A DNA stretch of 64,000 nucleotides from Harmothoe impar (Eukaryota; Annelida; Polychaeta; Phyllodocida; Polynoidae). The translations under genes were made by a program, and so were the position numbers. Shown in pieces: positions 32,779 through 44,049 of this stretch. The notes beneath the pieces were generated by a model. It worked only from the letters and a program-made list of their open reading frames with translations. It searched no databases and had not been told where the DNA came from. Every line of letters begins with the position of its first letter. Positions within the stretch are counted from its first letter, which is position 1. The DNA is taken from NCBI GenBank assembly GCA_947462335.1, contig OX381707.1, positions 14,599,418 through 14,663,417 on the forward strand, read 5' to 3'.

Positions 32779-33865
32779 TCCTGCACTCCCAGGGCACGTA
32801 GAAGGCGTCACATGCTCCCTCCTGGCGGCTCTATAGTGTCAGAAACTCCGCTACACCTCACCCACGGCTGCCTACACTCCCAGGGCGCGTAGAAGGCGTC
32901 ACATGCTCCCTCCTGGCGGCTCTATAGTGTCAGAAACTCCGCCACACCTCACCCACGGCTGCCTGCACTCCCAGGGCGCGTAGAAGGCGTCACATGCTCC
33001 CTCCTGGCGGCTCTATAGTGTCAGAAACTCCGCCACACCTCACCCACGGCTGCCTGCACTCCCAGGGCGCGTAGAAGGCGTCACATGCTCCCTCCTGGCG
33101 GCTCTATAGTGTCAGAAACTCCGCCACACCTCACCCACGGCTGCCTGCACTCCCAGGGCGCGTAGAAGGCGTCACATGCTCCCTCCTGGCGGCTCTATAG
33201 TGTCAGAAACTCCGCCACACCTCACCCACGGCTGCCTGCACTCCCAGGGCGCGTAGAAGGCGTCACATGCTCCCTCCTGGCGGCTCTATAGTGTCAGAAA
33301 CTCCGCCACACCTCACCCACGGCTGCCTGCACTCCCAGGGCGCGTAGAAGGCGTCACATGCTCCCTCCTGGCGGCTCTATAGTGTCAGAAACTCCGCCAC
33401 ACCTCACCCACGGCTGCCTGCACTCCCAGGGCGCGTAGAAGGCGTCACATGCTCCCTCCTGGCGGCTCTATAGTGTCAGAAACTCCGCCACACCTCACCC
33501 ACGGCTGCCTGCACTCCCAGGGCGCGTAGAAGGCGTCACATGCTCCCTCCTGGCGGCTCTATAGTGTCAGAAACTCCGCCACACCTCACCCACGGCTGCC
33601 TGCACTCCCAGGGCGCGTAGAAGGCGTCACATGCTCCCTCCTGGCGGCTCTATAGTGTCAGAAACTCCGCCACACCTCACCCACGGCTGCCTGCACTCCC
33701 AGGGCGCGTAGAAGGCGTCACATGCTCCCTCCTGGCGGCTCTATAGTGTCAGAAACTCCGCCACACCTCACCCACTGCTGCCTGCACTCCCAGAGCGCGT
33801 AGAAGGCGTCACATGCTCCCTCCTGGCAGCTCTATAGTGTCAGAAACTCTGCCACACCTCTTCTT
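32779..33865 (+). repeat. 91-bp satellite, 12 copies
   Basis: Phase positions of AGGGC(G/A)CGTAGAAGGCGTC fall every 91 bases from 32,791 to 33,792, and a thirteenth degenerate start is at 33,883. Middle copies look identical. The first differs (GGGCACG, CTACACC, CCTACAC) and so does the last (CCCACTGC, CAGAGCG, GGCAGCT, ACTCTGCC). Decay at the edges and identity in the core is the pattern of unequal exchange or replication slippage. Confidence 0.95.
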
Positions 33866-35186
33866 CAGCTACCCAGGGCGTGCAGAAGGGGTTTAAAGAA
33901 TATTAAAGTTGCAAAAAGGCAGGCACTGCTTAAAGAACTTTAAAGGTACTGACAAGGTACTGGTCCTTCTTTAAGCAGCTTTAAGCATCTTTGCGGATCC
34001 TTAAATTAGGAATTAAAGTTGCAGGAAAGTAGGTACTGCTTAAAGTAGGTTAAAGAGTACAAAAGGTGCTGACAAGCTGCAGCTCCTACTTTAAGCACCT
34101 CGACTGCAGATTTAAGCACTGACAAAAGGGGTTTAAACTTGAATTATTATGCAGTGGAAGCCGACGTGTGCCACACTAGATATGCTCTATGTCTCTGGCA
34201 AAAACATGCATATTCCCAGGGATAACTGGGAAACAACACTCTGTCTGTCTGTCAATTTCTGTATTGCAGCTTGTGACAGGTATCCCTTAGGCCTATAGTA
34301 GGGAGTCTCATTCAGTCAGCAGAGTGTGTCCCGGGCGCTACCACTGCAGGTATTGGTAGACCATGGTCATTACCTGTGTATAGGCACGGAGCCTGCACAT
34401 CTCACTCAATGTAAATTCCGGGGGAAACTATGCATTCCAAATTCAAAAAAAAGGCATGGCATTATCCTACACACTCAGGGGCACATTTAAATCGAACACC
34501 TGTTTTAAAAGTAATTTTCAGTCCATAAATTATGGTTAAAATAGAGTTAAATTGTGCAATGATACTTAGACAGAACAATAAAATGAAAACAGGTGTCTAA
34601 TCCTTTTATAGCCTACACATATTAGAATAGCATGCATGCATATCATTTGACCTAATTATTACCATCTCTCCCGGAAATCAGGCATAGTAATTGTTACTTT
34701 AAAACACTTAATCCATTGAAGGGTACTACCCAAAAATATATCTCCCGAAAGACATTGAATCAAATCATAATCTGGTAGAACTATTAAGTATAATATTTCA
34801 TTCAGTTACTCATATATTGGAGCTTAAATATTGGTGATTTTCACCTATCAGGCCCAGTGACTGTATGTAGGGTGATTACTCCCTATGCTACAGTATGAAC
34901 AGGCACTCGCCATAGCCTAACTACAGGTGCCCCCGGTCTGCAGGTTATATATAGGACCAGCAGGGGTAAACATGTAGAGACTTTTTGAACTTCAAATGGC
35001 TTTCATGCGTTTACTTCTCTATGTATCATCTTTCTGTTTATTACTTTGGGTTAGTATATGTCTTTTAAATCTGGGCCACGTTTTAAAAATCATATATGAT
35101 AATTTCTCTCTGTCCAATGGAACTCCCTACCTATAGGCACTAAGGTAGGAAGGAGTCGGTAGGTGGGTAATGGTGACCCTGGGTGA

Positions 35187-35269
35187 GGGAGAGAGGGAGG
35201 AAGGGAGGGAGGGAGGGAGTGGGGGAGGGAGAGGGACAGGGACGGGGACAGGGACAGAGACAGGGAGAG

Positions 35270-35301
<32 letters not shown>

Positions 35302-35420
35302 GCAGGGACAGGGACCGGGACAGGGACAGAGAGACGGGAGAGACGGGAGAGACGGGAGAGACGGGAGAGACAGGACAGGAGGGAGAGGAGGGAGAGGAGG
35401 GAGAGGAGGGAGAGGAGGCA
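35187..35420 (+). repeat. Purine-rich simple repeats
   Basis: GGGA/GGAA tracts, then (GGGACA)n from about 35,230 to 35,330, then a GAGACGGGA 9-mer (four to five copies) and a GGGAGAGGA 9-mer. Several long frames on both strands run through here but are pure repeat translation. Confidence 0.9.
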
Positions 35421-36054
35421 CCTAGCTGACCTCTTTCTCACGCTGGCCCTGGCGTCCCATCGTCGCTACCGCCGCCCCCACTGGTTAGCTCTTTAAGGGC
35501 TACGCAGTGCATGCATCATAAACTTGTTGTTCTCTTGATTGTCATGATGCACGAATGCTTCCCAAATCTAGCAACCAATCATACATCGAGCCGACCATTT
35601 GGGAGTGTATCAGCCATATTGGGTTGGCATGCTGTTTGAAAACAGCCCTGAGGAGAAGACAAAGAACATAACTCAACTTTTTGCATTATGTTGTTCTTAA
35701 AGAGGCACGTCATAATTTGCCAGCCTTCCGTTGCTGTCCTTAACCCATTATGGGCAGCATAGCAATGTGCTGCACTGCATCTTTTTGCCATCCTAATACA
35801 CAATGTAGCCCTTGTGAATATCGCGCCAGTGCAGCAGCCATGCATCATACAGGCTCTATGAGCTTGATACACTCCTAGGAGTCGCATGATGCACCAACAC
35901 AGTGTCATACATCATTAGGATGAATCGACATGGAGTATTGGTGCTACCATGAAAGGTTTGTGTATGCCACCCAAGTTGGCGCCAGGCATAATATCCGTGT
36001 AGACTTGCTGCAGTCCTCCACAGGGAGGAATAATGGAATAGAGACAGACAGAGT

Positions 36055-36700
36055 GCCTCCCTCCCTCCTGGCCTGCTTTTCTGCCGCCCTCCCTCCCTCT
36101 CTCCCTCCCTTCCTGCTTCCTACCCTCTCTCCCTCCCTTTCTCCTCCCTCTCTCCCTTAATTCCTTCCTCCCATCCCTCCCTCCCATCCTCCCTCCCTCT
36201 CTCCCTCCATCCCTCCCTCCCTCCCTTCCTTCCTTCCTCTCTCCCTCCCTTTGTCGCTCCCTCGCTCCCCCTCTCTCCCCCTCTCTCCCTGCCTGCTTGC
36301 CTCCCTCCCCCCTGCCTGCCTGCCCCGTCCCGCCCTCACTCTCCCCCCCCTCCTTTCTGTCCCCCTGCTTGCCTGCCTCCCTATCTCCCTCACTGTCTGT
36401 CTGCCTCCCTGCCTCCCTCTCTCTCTGCCCCCTCGCCCCTCTCTACCTCTCTCCCTACCCTCCCTACCTGTCTCTCTCCCTACCCTTCCCTTCCTCCCTG
36501 CCGCCATGCCTCTCTCTATCCCTCCCTCCCTCCCTCCCTGCCTCCCTCCCTCCCCCTCCCTCCTTACCTCCTCACCCGGCCTCCTCATCTCCCTCCCTCC
36601 CTCCCCCTCCCTCCCCCTCCCTCCCCCTCCCTCCTTACCTCCTCACCCGGCCTCCTCATCTCCCTCCCTCCCTCCCTCCCTCCCTCCCTCCCTCTGTCAC
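36055..36700 (+). repeat. Pyrimidine-rich (CCCT/CTCC)n tract
   Basis: About 640 bases that are almost entirely C and T, with internal duplications (CCTCCTTACCTCCTCACCCG at about 36,559 and again at about 36,629). All long frames here are low-complexity artefacts. Confidence 0.95.
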
Positions 36701-37218
36701 AAACTGCAATATAGAATTTGACAGACAGACAGTACATGTTTCTCCAGTTACTCTATACATACAGTATGTGCACCTATGGTATTTGGACATATGCTTGTTT
36801 GGTAAGAGACATAGTGTATGTCTAGTGTGTGGCACACCTCGGCTTCCGTACTTGAATAGATTTGATTGAAAACATCAGAGGTAGTCCGGCTAAGTTATAT
36901 ATAGGGGATTAGGTCTGGACAAAAATTATATCTAATACCTTTCATAAAAAATAAACAGTTACCTATTTTAGTAATTATAACAGTGTATATGTGTGATTCT
37001 ATATGACTGTCGAATAAATCATATGAAGAGTTTGGATTTGAGTTTATAGAGTGTTTCTTTCATAGGATGATCTTCTAAACACAGTACAATTCAAATGAGA
37101 TGATTATGACAAGATGTTACAGTCATATGTCCTTGATGTTGTTAGGCATCTCAATAGATAATTACATGTGGTTAATCACAATATTAGCGGGTAAGCCAAT
37201 CTGGCTGAAAGTGACCAA

Positions 37219-38050
37219 GACTGCCAAATTGAGGGTTTGGTTGCCACCATGATTTTTAGATAGGCATATATATAGGGTATCAGAAAATATGAGGTGGCCT
37301 TGCCTCAGGAGTAGCTTAAGGTCAGGGCAGGGCTTCAAGGTCAGAGAAGTCTAGAAAAATCTGAAAATTATTGATTCACATATGCAACTGAAAAGTCACT
37401 TTACATTTGAATTTCCCAACAAATAAAATATCTACGGCATACTACTCATTCAGGGCAGCATGAAAAAGACAAAAAAGATAATTTTACTCAAGGTCAACAT
37501 CATTTTATTCAAGGTCAATCTCAGAAAAGTGACTTTTCTATAAAAACGGTTACCTTTCAACTTTAATAGAATCCTCAAAAATAGCCAGACATTCACTATA
37601 ATGCATGAAGGAATACCTACATAGTTAGGGATCATGGAAAAATTAGGTGGACTTCCATATCACATGGCTTTTGGCAAGGCACGGCCTCATTCCTCACTGA
37701 TGCTGTAAAATAGCAGGGTCCACAACAACACACTTTAAGGGCCAGAACCTGGGCATAACTTTGTCTTTTCATTCATGTTAAATACCTAGAATATGCTATG
37801 TTGTGGGGCCAACCCAAACGACCTTTTAATTTTTATTTTTTAAAGGTCAAGGTCACTTAAATCAAGGTCATATGTGTAAAATCACAGGTTTGACAAAAAT
37901 CAACCTTGGATGGTAATAAAGTTAACAAAAATGTTTATATCCCCAACAATATCTGTCTGTGCATAGCATCAAATATATACAGTTAAAGAAAAAATGTGTT
38001 TGAAATCCATGTTATACAGTAAAGAGTAGGTTTAGGCCTCTTGTCACTGT
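37219..38050. repeat. Left arm of a 0.83-kb inverted repeat
   Basis: Reverse-complement match to 44,050-44,881 at high identity, beginning GACTGCCAAATTGAGGGTTT and ending near AGTAGGTTTAGGCCTCTTGT. It includes several TCAAGGTCA-type half sites. The 61-codon frame at 37,450-37,635 recurs in the other arm only because the arm itself is duplicated. Confidence 0.85.
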
Positions 38051-38431
38051 TAAATGTTAAGTATTTACATATTGATTCTCTAGTGTTCATTGACTTATCC
38101 CTTTTGTTTTAATTAAAGTCCAAAATATAATCAGGGCAAGCCAAACAACCTATATTTCATTCAACCTGACCTTCCTCCAGGTCAAGGTCACTTCATTGAA
38201 GGTTACACTGAATGTAAATCATTAAAATGATATCTCTGTTGTTGACATTTTGATGTACGGTAGGAATATCTAGATATTTTGTTATCAGATGCATACTAGG
38301 ATGTTCACTATCTATATATTGCAATAGTAAGCTGAGGTCAGGGTCATTGTTACCAAGGGCAGCCGGAGACAGACCTATATATAAAGTATATATAGGGCTA
38401 CTACTCCTAACTTCCTTTAAGAGTAGATGCC

Positions 38432-40490
38432 ATGAGCGTTGTTCGTAAAATGAGTGGAAAAGCTGAGACCTTTGGAGAAGCAGCAGATACTGTATTCAGT
38501 ACAATGCTCAAAATAGGATCCAACAGTGATCGAATAGATGCCGTATGTGATGTGTATAGGGATACATCCATCAAGAATCAAGCTTGTGAAAGAAGAAAGA
38601 AAAGTGACATCTAAGGTACATCCCCAGTAAACACCCTACGTAGTTCCAACGTAGCTCAGAGGTTTCTCTAGGTAGTTTTCCAACCAAAAGGTTTGAGATT
38701 GGTAATTTTGGAAGGTTTGTAGACGTCAAAACGTTAAGGTTTATTTACGTTCAACAGACGTAGACGTCTCATTTACGTTTATCTACCTCATTCAGACGTA
38801 AATCTACGTAATAAATCTACGTAGATCTACGTTAATGGACGTAACTTTTCAACCAAAAGTGGGTAGATGACTTCTCAGTTTCACACAAGGTGGCAGCACT
38901 ATCAATTATGGAGAGAATGTTACAGCTCTTTAACAAATCTACCACATTCAAGCAGTAAATTCTCATCAACTATGAATTCAATATCATGCAAATTAATGGT
39001 ATTCAATAGAATATTTATATATAAAGGAGAGTAGATTAAAGTATTGGGCATGAATATGTGTTTTCGGCACCTTTACTGAGCGGACACCACATTGGTGGTA
39101 ACAGAAGAAATACAAAGCCTCTCTGCAGCCCAAACTAGTCAACAGATCTATACTGTGAGGCTGTTCAGTTGAACTAAAAGAATATACTCTATAATAGAAT
39201 GAAATGACATTATTGTGGTTATTTTGTATGAATATTGTTTGTTAATGTACATTTGTCTGCAATATAATACAAGTCTTTGTCTGAATCCCACTATGTAGAA
39301 TTATATGTAATGTGTTTAAATCCCAGTTGAACGTCGATTTACGTCTGAGCTACGTAAATCAGACCTGTAGGTTTGAGAGTGGTAAATAAACCTTAACGTA
39401 TCAACGTTCATAAACCTTCTAAAATTACGTAGTTCAAACCAAAAATCAACGTAGATTTACGTCTGACCAACGTAGTTGTGTTTACTGGGTCTACACAACA
39501 TCACTTCAGGCCAGAAGGTCCAACGATGGAAAGAAGCTCTTGAGTTTTCAGCCAGTAAGTCAGCTATGATCCAGTTCTTCTTTGATGATTGGAAGAAGGA
39601 ATATTATCCGTAGAAGCTCAACAAACTCCAGAAAATAATGTATGTGACATGTGATGAAAAGTGTGTGAAGTTGACAGGACTAAATTCATCGAACTGTAGG
39701 AAGCTGTCGTCCTCTCAAGAGGAAGCAGATACAAGGTTGCTTCTGCATGTCAGTCATGCTTCGCACAGTTATGACACTGTTATAATAGCATCAGAAGACA
39801 TAGATGTTCTGGTAATAGCCCTTGGTGTGCATCAAACAATCCAATGCAACCTATATCGTGGGAAGCAGAATACCATCAGGCTCTTTCACATCGGGGAAAT
39901 TGCATCAAGTCTTGGTGCTGAGATATACAGTTCACTCATTGGCATGCACACATTCACTGGATGCAACAGTGTAAGTGCTTTTGCTAGACAAGGGAAAATC
40001 AGCAGTCTAAAGATTCTAATGAAGGACAAAAACATGCAAACTGTAGGGAAGCACTGGAAAATGTCCCCTGACAGGTGAATGAGTTGAGATATGAGCTGTT
40101 CAGGGTCAAGCGTGGTGATGTTGAGTCTAGGCAATTGCCACCATGTTAGGACTGTTTGTACAAGCATTGCCTCAGGGCTAACTATCAAGCTGCAATCTGG
40201 AGAAGAAGCCTTGAACCATTCCCAGTAATTCCAAACCCCCAGGATCATGGTTGGATCATGGAAGGCACAAATCTATCAATTGATTGGATGAGAGGTTCTT
40301 CAGCCCCAGAGGTTGTCTTAGAATTGATGGCCTGCACTTGCTCAAGGTCTTGCCAGCAATCTTAATGCCCTTGTGTTGATAATGGGCTGCAGTGCACACA
40401 AGCCTGTAAACTGGATGACTGTGCCAATATGATACACGATGAGATTCAAGAGATTCAAGTGAGGAAAGCGACATGGACTAGTAGTCCAAT
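38432..40490 (+). pseudogene. Broken PIN/FEN-like nuclease-like plus CXC-motif protein gene
   Basis: Three pieces of one protein family common in marine invertebrate and fish genomes. Piece 1 (38,432-38,614) has TFGEAADTVFSTML and DAVCDVYRDTSIKN. Piece 2 (39,490-40,078) has EEADTRLLLHVSHA, SEDIDVLVIALG and TGCNSVSAFA. Piece 3 (40,079-40,490) has LRANYQAAIWRRSLEP, SAPEVVLELMACTCSRSC and C.C...NGLQC..AC.LDDC, a CXC-type cysteine cluster. The EADT, DxD and GC(D/N) motifs resemble the metal-binding acids of PIN/FEN nucleases (inference). Here the usual GCD is GCN. Breaks: an 867-bp MITE between pieces 1 and 2, a TAG at about 39,611, a TGA at 40,076, a TAG in the LPPC region and a TAA in the CXC region. 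It lies between the arms of the long inverted repeat. Confidence 0.7.
38623..39489. mobile_element. MITE with CCCAGTAAACAC ends
   Basis: Starts CCCAGTAAACAC and ends GTGTTTACTGGG. Subterminal regions on both sides are packed with inverted TACGTAGATTTACGTC-like motifs, with an AT-rich core. It splits the coding homology of the surrounding pseudogene between the SIKN region and the HNITSGQKVQRW region, so it is a true insertion. No unambiguous target duplication. Confidence 0.7.
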
Positions 40491-40724
40491 GCAATAAATC
40501 TGAACACACTGTAGAAATAAGATGTTCATGTCATCAGTAAATGTGTAGAGGCAAGGGAAAAGGATACTCCAAGGAAAAAGTCAACTTTAAAATTGATGTC
40601 ATAAGCTTTCCAGTGATATATTACACTTGAAGATATCAATTCTAGTTTTTGATGAATGCCTTCCTGAATATGTGTAGGCATTGCCCTATAAAAAAGCCCG
40701 ATAAGCTCTAAGTCTCATATTTTC

Positions 40725-41133
40725 CCAGATATCCCTATCTAATTAGCATAATGATGATAATGAGAAATATATCATACATTTTCATTCTTTTAGTCATAAA
40801 ATTTGATTTAGGAATGGTAATTTTATTCTGTTTTGACCATAGTAACCCCCATGAATCATTCTGTCAAGGGCTATCTTTAATTTTTCTATTTGGAATGAAA
40901 ACCATGTTTCCATGGCAACACATATCAACAAGGACACCCATTTAGGCCTTAAAACGTTCTTTTTACATTCCAAATATAGAGGCTTTTCACCAGAAATGGA
41001 ACGTTTTGTGAAGTCCCATTTTTTTCTACAGAAAAAAGTACCCTAGAGCTATTTTTACCATTTTTCTTTCCTTTAAGGCCATAGTGGCGCCCCCCTGGTG
41101 GCAAAAATCGGAACTAATCCCGCACGGAGTATC
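40725..41133 (-). repeat. Dispersed repeat, inverted homolog of 18,886-19,290
   Basis: On the minus strand it reads GGATACTCCGTGCGGGATTA, GCCACCAGGGGGGCGCC, ATTTGGAATGTAAAAAGAAC, GTTGCCATGGAAACATGG, then TTATGCTAATTAGATAGG. Order and spacing match the other copy. Non-coding. Confidence 0.65.
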
Positions 41134-41648
41134 CTTTCTGCTTGCCTGCTCACAGTTATAAGTTGTATCATATGCAATAACCACAATTTGAATGACATTG
41201 AGCCCAATGAAGGTCAGATAAGGTCAAATCTAAATGCTTAACTCTTTATAGTAAATTTAATCCAGAGTAAAGGTTTAAGATATCTATGTAAAATTGTTAA
41301 AGCAATTAAGTGACCTTGACCTTAATGAAGGTCACATTCAAAGAGTATTTTGTGTTAACCTACCTTAACCCATTAGGGCTGACAAAAAAGCATTTGCTGC
41401 TGGTGGGCCCAGATGTTTTGCAGAAAACTTTTCGAAATCCAAAGATTGAACGTGTGATTAACATCACAGATGACTCAGGGTCAGGGTGATAAAGTGATTG
41501 AAATGATGGACTAAACAACTGAATCTGTAAATATTATTTCAGGAACAATGAATTATTTGTCAATTCTGAGAGCAGGAATGTATTCCTGGGTCAAAACTAC
41601 CCTCAAAGCATGTGTCACACTAGTATGTGATCATATTTCAGCTGAGCA

Positions 41649-41740
41649 GGTGTGTGTGGGCGAGCTGGTGGGTGTGGGTGAGACGGTGGGTGTGGGCGAG
41701 CCGGTGTGTGTGGGCGAGCAAGTGCGTCTGGGCAAGCAGG
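41649..41740 (+). repeat. 18-bp minisatellite in a CpG-rich patch
   Basis: Five copies of GGTGTGTGTGGGCGAGCT and variants. The frame 41,548-41,892 reads it as a VxVGEx hexapeptide. The following 140 bases (to 41,880) are CpG-rich. No protein family recognised, so I treat it as repeat-derived. Confidence 0.7.
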
Positions 41741-41932
41741 TGGCTGTCGGTATCAGCGCCTGGTGGCGTGTAACCGCCGTTTTACGTATCGGCCGAAAAG
41801 CGAGTCGATCGGAGCGTCAGCAGCGACACCATCTTCGGTTCTGTTTCGCCGTGTCGGCCGGCCGCGGGGCGGCGTGTGTAACAGATGATTAACTCCCCCC
41901 AGTCAATTACCACTGCTGACATATCTAGCAGA

Positions 41933-43350
41933 CTATGTCTCACGAAAATGATGCAGGTCTGGGGTACAGATGGAGAAATTATTTTCTTTGCCATGAAAGG
42001 TATTCCTTTTACATAGGTATATTACAGGTGCTTGAGTATCATGCTGTGGACTTATTTTTCATTAAATATGTACATGGTTGCCATGGTAACCATCCAAACA
42101 TGGGATGTTATTATTAGTGGCGTCTATATGACATGCTAGTGCAAATTCCTTTGGTGCACCTAATTGAAAAACATTCCACTATGGTTTGTCTACTTCTACT
42201 GCAAAATGAGGGTATATTTATACTCTTTTATGTAATATAAAAAGTCTAAGCTTAACCCTGCTACTTTTCTAACAAAAGGGGATGGAAACTGCCCTTTTGT
42301 GATTTTTTTGATTTTTTTCTGTTCTAAAAGTTTGCAGTTTCACTGTATCTACCCAGTTTGGCCTATGTGGATTATTCCTTGGTTAAGTAATAGTCGAGAC
42401 CCTGCCCTACATGTAGGTAATATCACGATTCCCCCAAGGGAAGCATAACTTCTTGCAAAATAATATTCAAGTGATCATTTCACCTTGTCATATAGACGCC
42501 ATCATGTCATATAGACGCCATCAAGAAAGCCAAGACACATCTCCCACTCCCCTTGGGGGTGGTAGGGCCATAAAATTTGACATTATGACTAGTATTTTAT
42601 TGCATATGTAAGATGCATAAGTTGAAAAGAACATAAGGTGATAACAATCAAATATGTAGACCATTATATGTCACCTTGTCATATAGACACCAGCATGTCA
42701 TATAGACGCCATCATGTCATATAGACGCCATCATGTCATATAGACACCTTTCCACCCCAATGCTGTACTTCTCTTGGCTATAACACTATTAGGATCATGA
42801 AATTCCACATATGGATAACACCTTCATGGGTCAATATAATGCATGATTTTGAAATAACCAAATGGGAGAAGGGCCAGAAATGTAGTCCTGATATGTTTCT
42901 GTGTCATATAGACGCCATTGTGTCATATAGACGCCTTTTATACCCTAATACAGATATTTCTGTTCACTATTACACTGTTAGGATTGTAATATTTCACATG
43001 TGGTATACGTTTTAGTGAGGCCATATTATGTATAACTTGGAAATTATTAAATACAATAAGGGTATGAAATATAGTCCTAAAAAGCTACTGTGTCATATAG
43101 ACGCCATTGTGTCATATAGACGCATTTTCCACCCTAATAGTGCATTTCCCTGGGCTATAGTACTGTTAGCATCATTATAACTCACACGTTGGTAATGTAT
43201 CAGTAGGCTCATATGATGTATGACTTGGCATTCATTAGATACAAAAAGGCAGAGAAATATACCCCTAAAATGTTTCTGTGTCATATAGACACCATTGTGT
43301 CATATAGACGCCAAGGGGTCCCAGACCTGCATCATTTTCGTGAGACATAG
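41933..43350. mobile_element. TIR element with an internal 188-bp satellite
   Basis: A perfect 31-bp inverted repeat (41,933-41,963 and 43,320-43,350; first bases CTATGTCTCACGAAAATGAT) encloses four to five diverged tandem units. Each unit begins with paired GTCATATAGACGCCAT motifs; the motif occurs 12 times between 42,486 and 43,312, in clusters about 188 bp apart. An inverted single copy (GGCGTCTATATGACA) sits near the left end at 42,119. Coding capacity is nil. Confidence 0.75.
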
Positions 43351-44049
43351 TCAGCAGAGGGGGGGGGTACTCACATTTCCATATAGTCTTTGTAACGATA
43401 CGTCCATTGTCAGTGCAAAGTAAATCAGGGTTATCACAACACTGATCTGTTACACAAATAATATCAAGTAACCTCCCCTGTAAATTACCTCTAGTACTTA
43501 AGTGTTTGATAGATGTCTGAAAAAAAGCGTCTCACCTACCCCTCCCATAGAGATAGCATTGGTTGTCACGAACTATCCAAATTTGGGGTTATCGGTTATC
43601 TACACGCTCCCATAGAGCTCTATGCTGAAGCAAATTACCAGCAATTACTGCCTAATATTATTTTTCGTTTTTTAGGGGGTTACATTTGGAATTTGTAAAA
43701 AACAAATACACCATTAGATAGATATTGTGGAAAGTGATCTAATGACACCATGCAAGATGCAAAGAGTGAAATATTGACCAAATGGGAGCAATTTCATTTT
43801 TTCAAGGAAAAGAGGTGTCCAGAATCGTCTCACTAGACTCAGGGCAGACCCTGAGTCAAAAATGTAATGATGACTAAAGTCGATGCTGGGCCGGCAACGG
43901 CATAAAATATAGATGATGCTCAAGCAGCGATGGCATTTTATATAGTCAATGCCAGGCCCTAAAGGGTTAATTAAATTTGATGAACTGTTTATGAAATTTT
44001 ATCACAATTTGAGACCAATATGTTTATATGCAGTTTCTATTTTATATTA

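Larger units (their letters stand above)
31745..34156. mobile_element. CACTA/EnSpm-like non-autonomous element
   Basis: Ends are CACTGCATAAT and ATTATGCAGTG, with a 3-bp GAA target duplication (31,742-31,744 and 34,157-34,159). CACTR ends with 3-bp duplications define the CACTA superfamily. Subterminal arrays of TTTAAGCAGCTTTAAGC-type motifs occur in both orientations (31,766-32,180 and 33,893-34,135), another CACTA habit. Inside are a promoter-like GC-rich part and a 91-bp satellite. No transposase. Confidence 0.75.
31737..36851. mobile_element. TIR element inserted into an A block (outer element of a nest)
   Basis: The left end is GTACGGAA and the right end TTCCGTAC, flanked by TTGAA on both sides (31,732-31,736 and 36,852-36,856). 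The intact A block at 58,100 (GGGTCACTTGAAGGGATTAG) gives the empty site. Once the inner CACTA-like insertion is removed, the left TIR reads GTACGGAAGCCGACGTGTG and then CCACAC. The inverted right end reads GTACGGAAGCCGAGGTGTG and then CCACAC, so the TIR extends about 60 bp. Net element is about 2.7 kb and non-coding, and it includes purine and pyrimidine tracts. Superfamily not assigned. Confidence 0.75.

Noticed and set aside
32779..33865. CRISPR-like array
   Set aside because: The 91-bp units are contiguous with no spacers, and the context is a eukaryotic transposon.
35127..35496. Overlapping long frames on both strands (80-108 codons)
   Set aside because: They are translations of GGGACA/GGGAGA simple repeats with no normal composition.
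36157..36869. 143- to 190-codon frames
   Set aside because: All run through a C/T-only tract; stops are absent because of composition.
37450..37635. Conserved 61-residue protein present twice (also 44,465-44,650)
   Set aside because: Its conservation is explained by the inverted repeat arms, whose non-coding parts are equally conserved.
41548..41892. 114-codon frame with hexapeptide repeats as a secreted or structural protein
   Set aside because: The repeat is an 18-bp minisatellite and flanking residues show no signal peptide or family.
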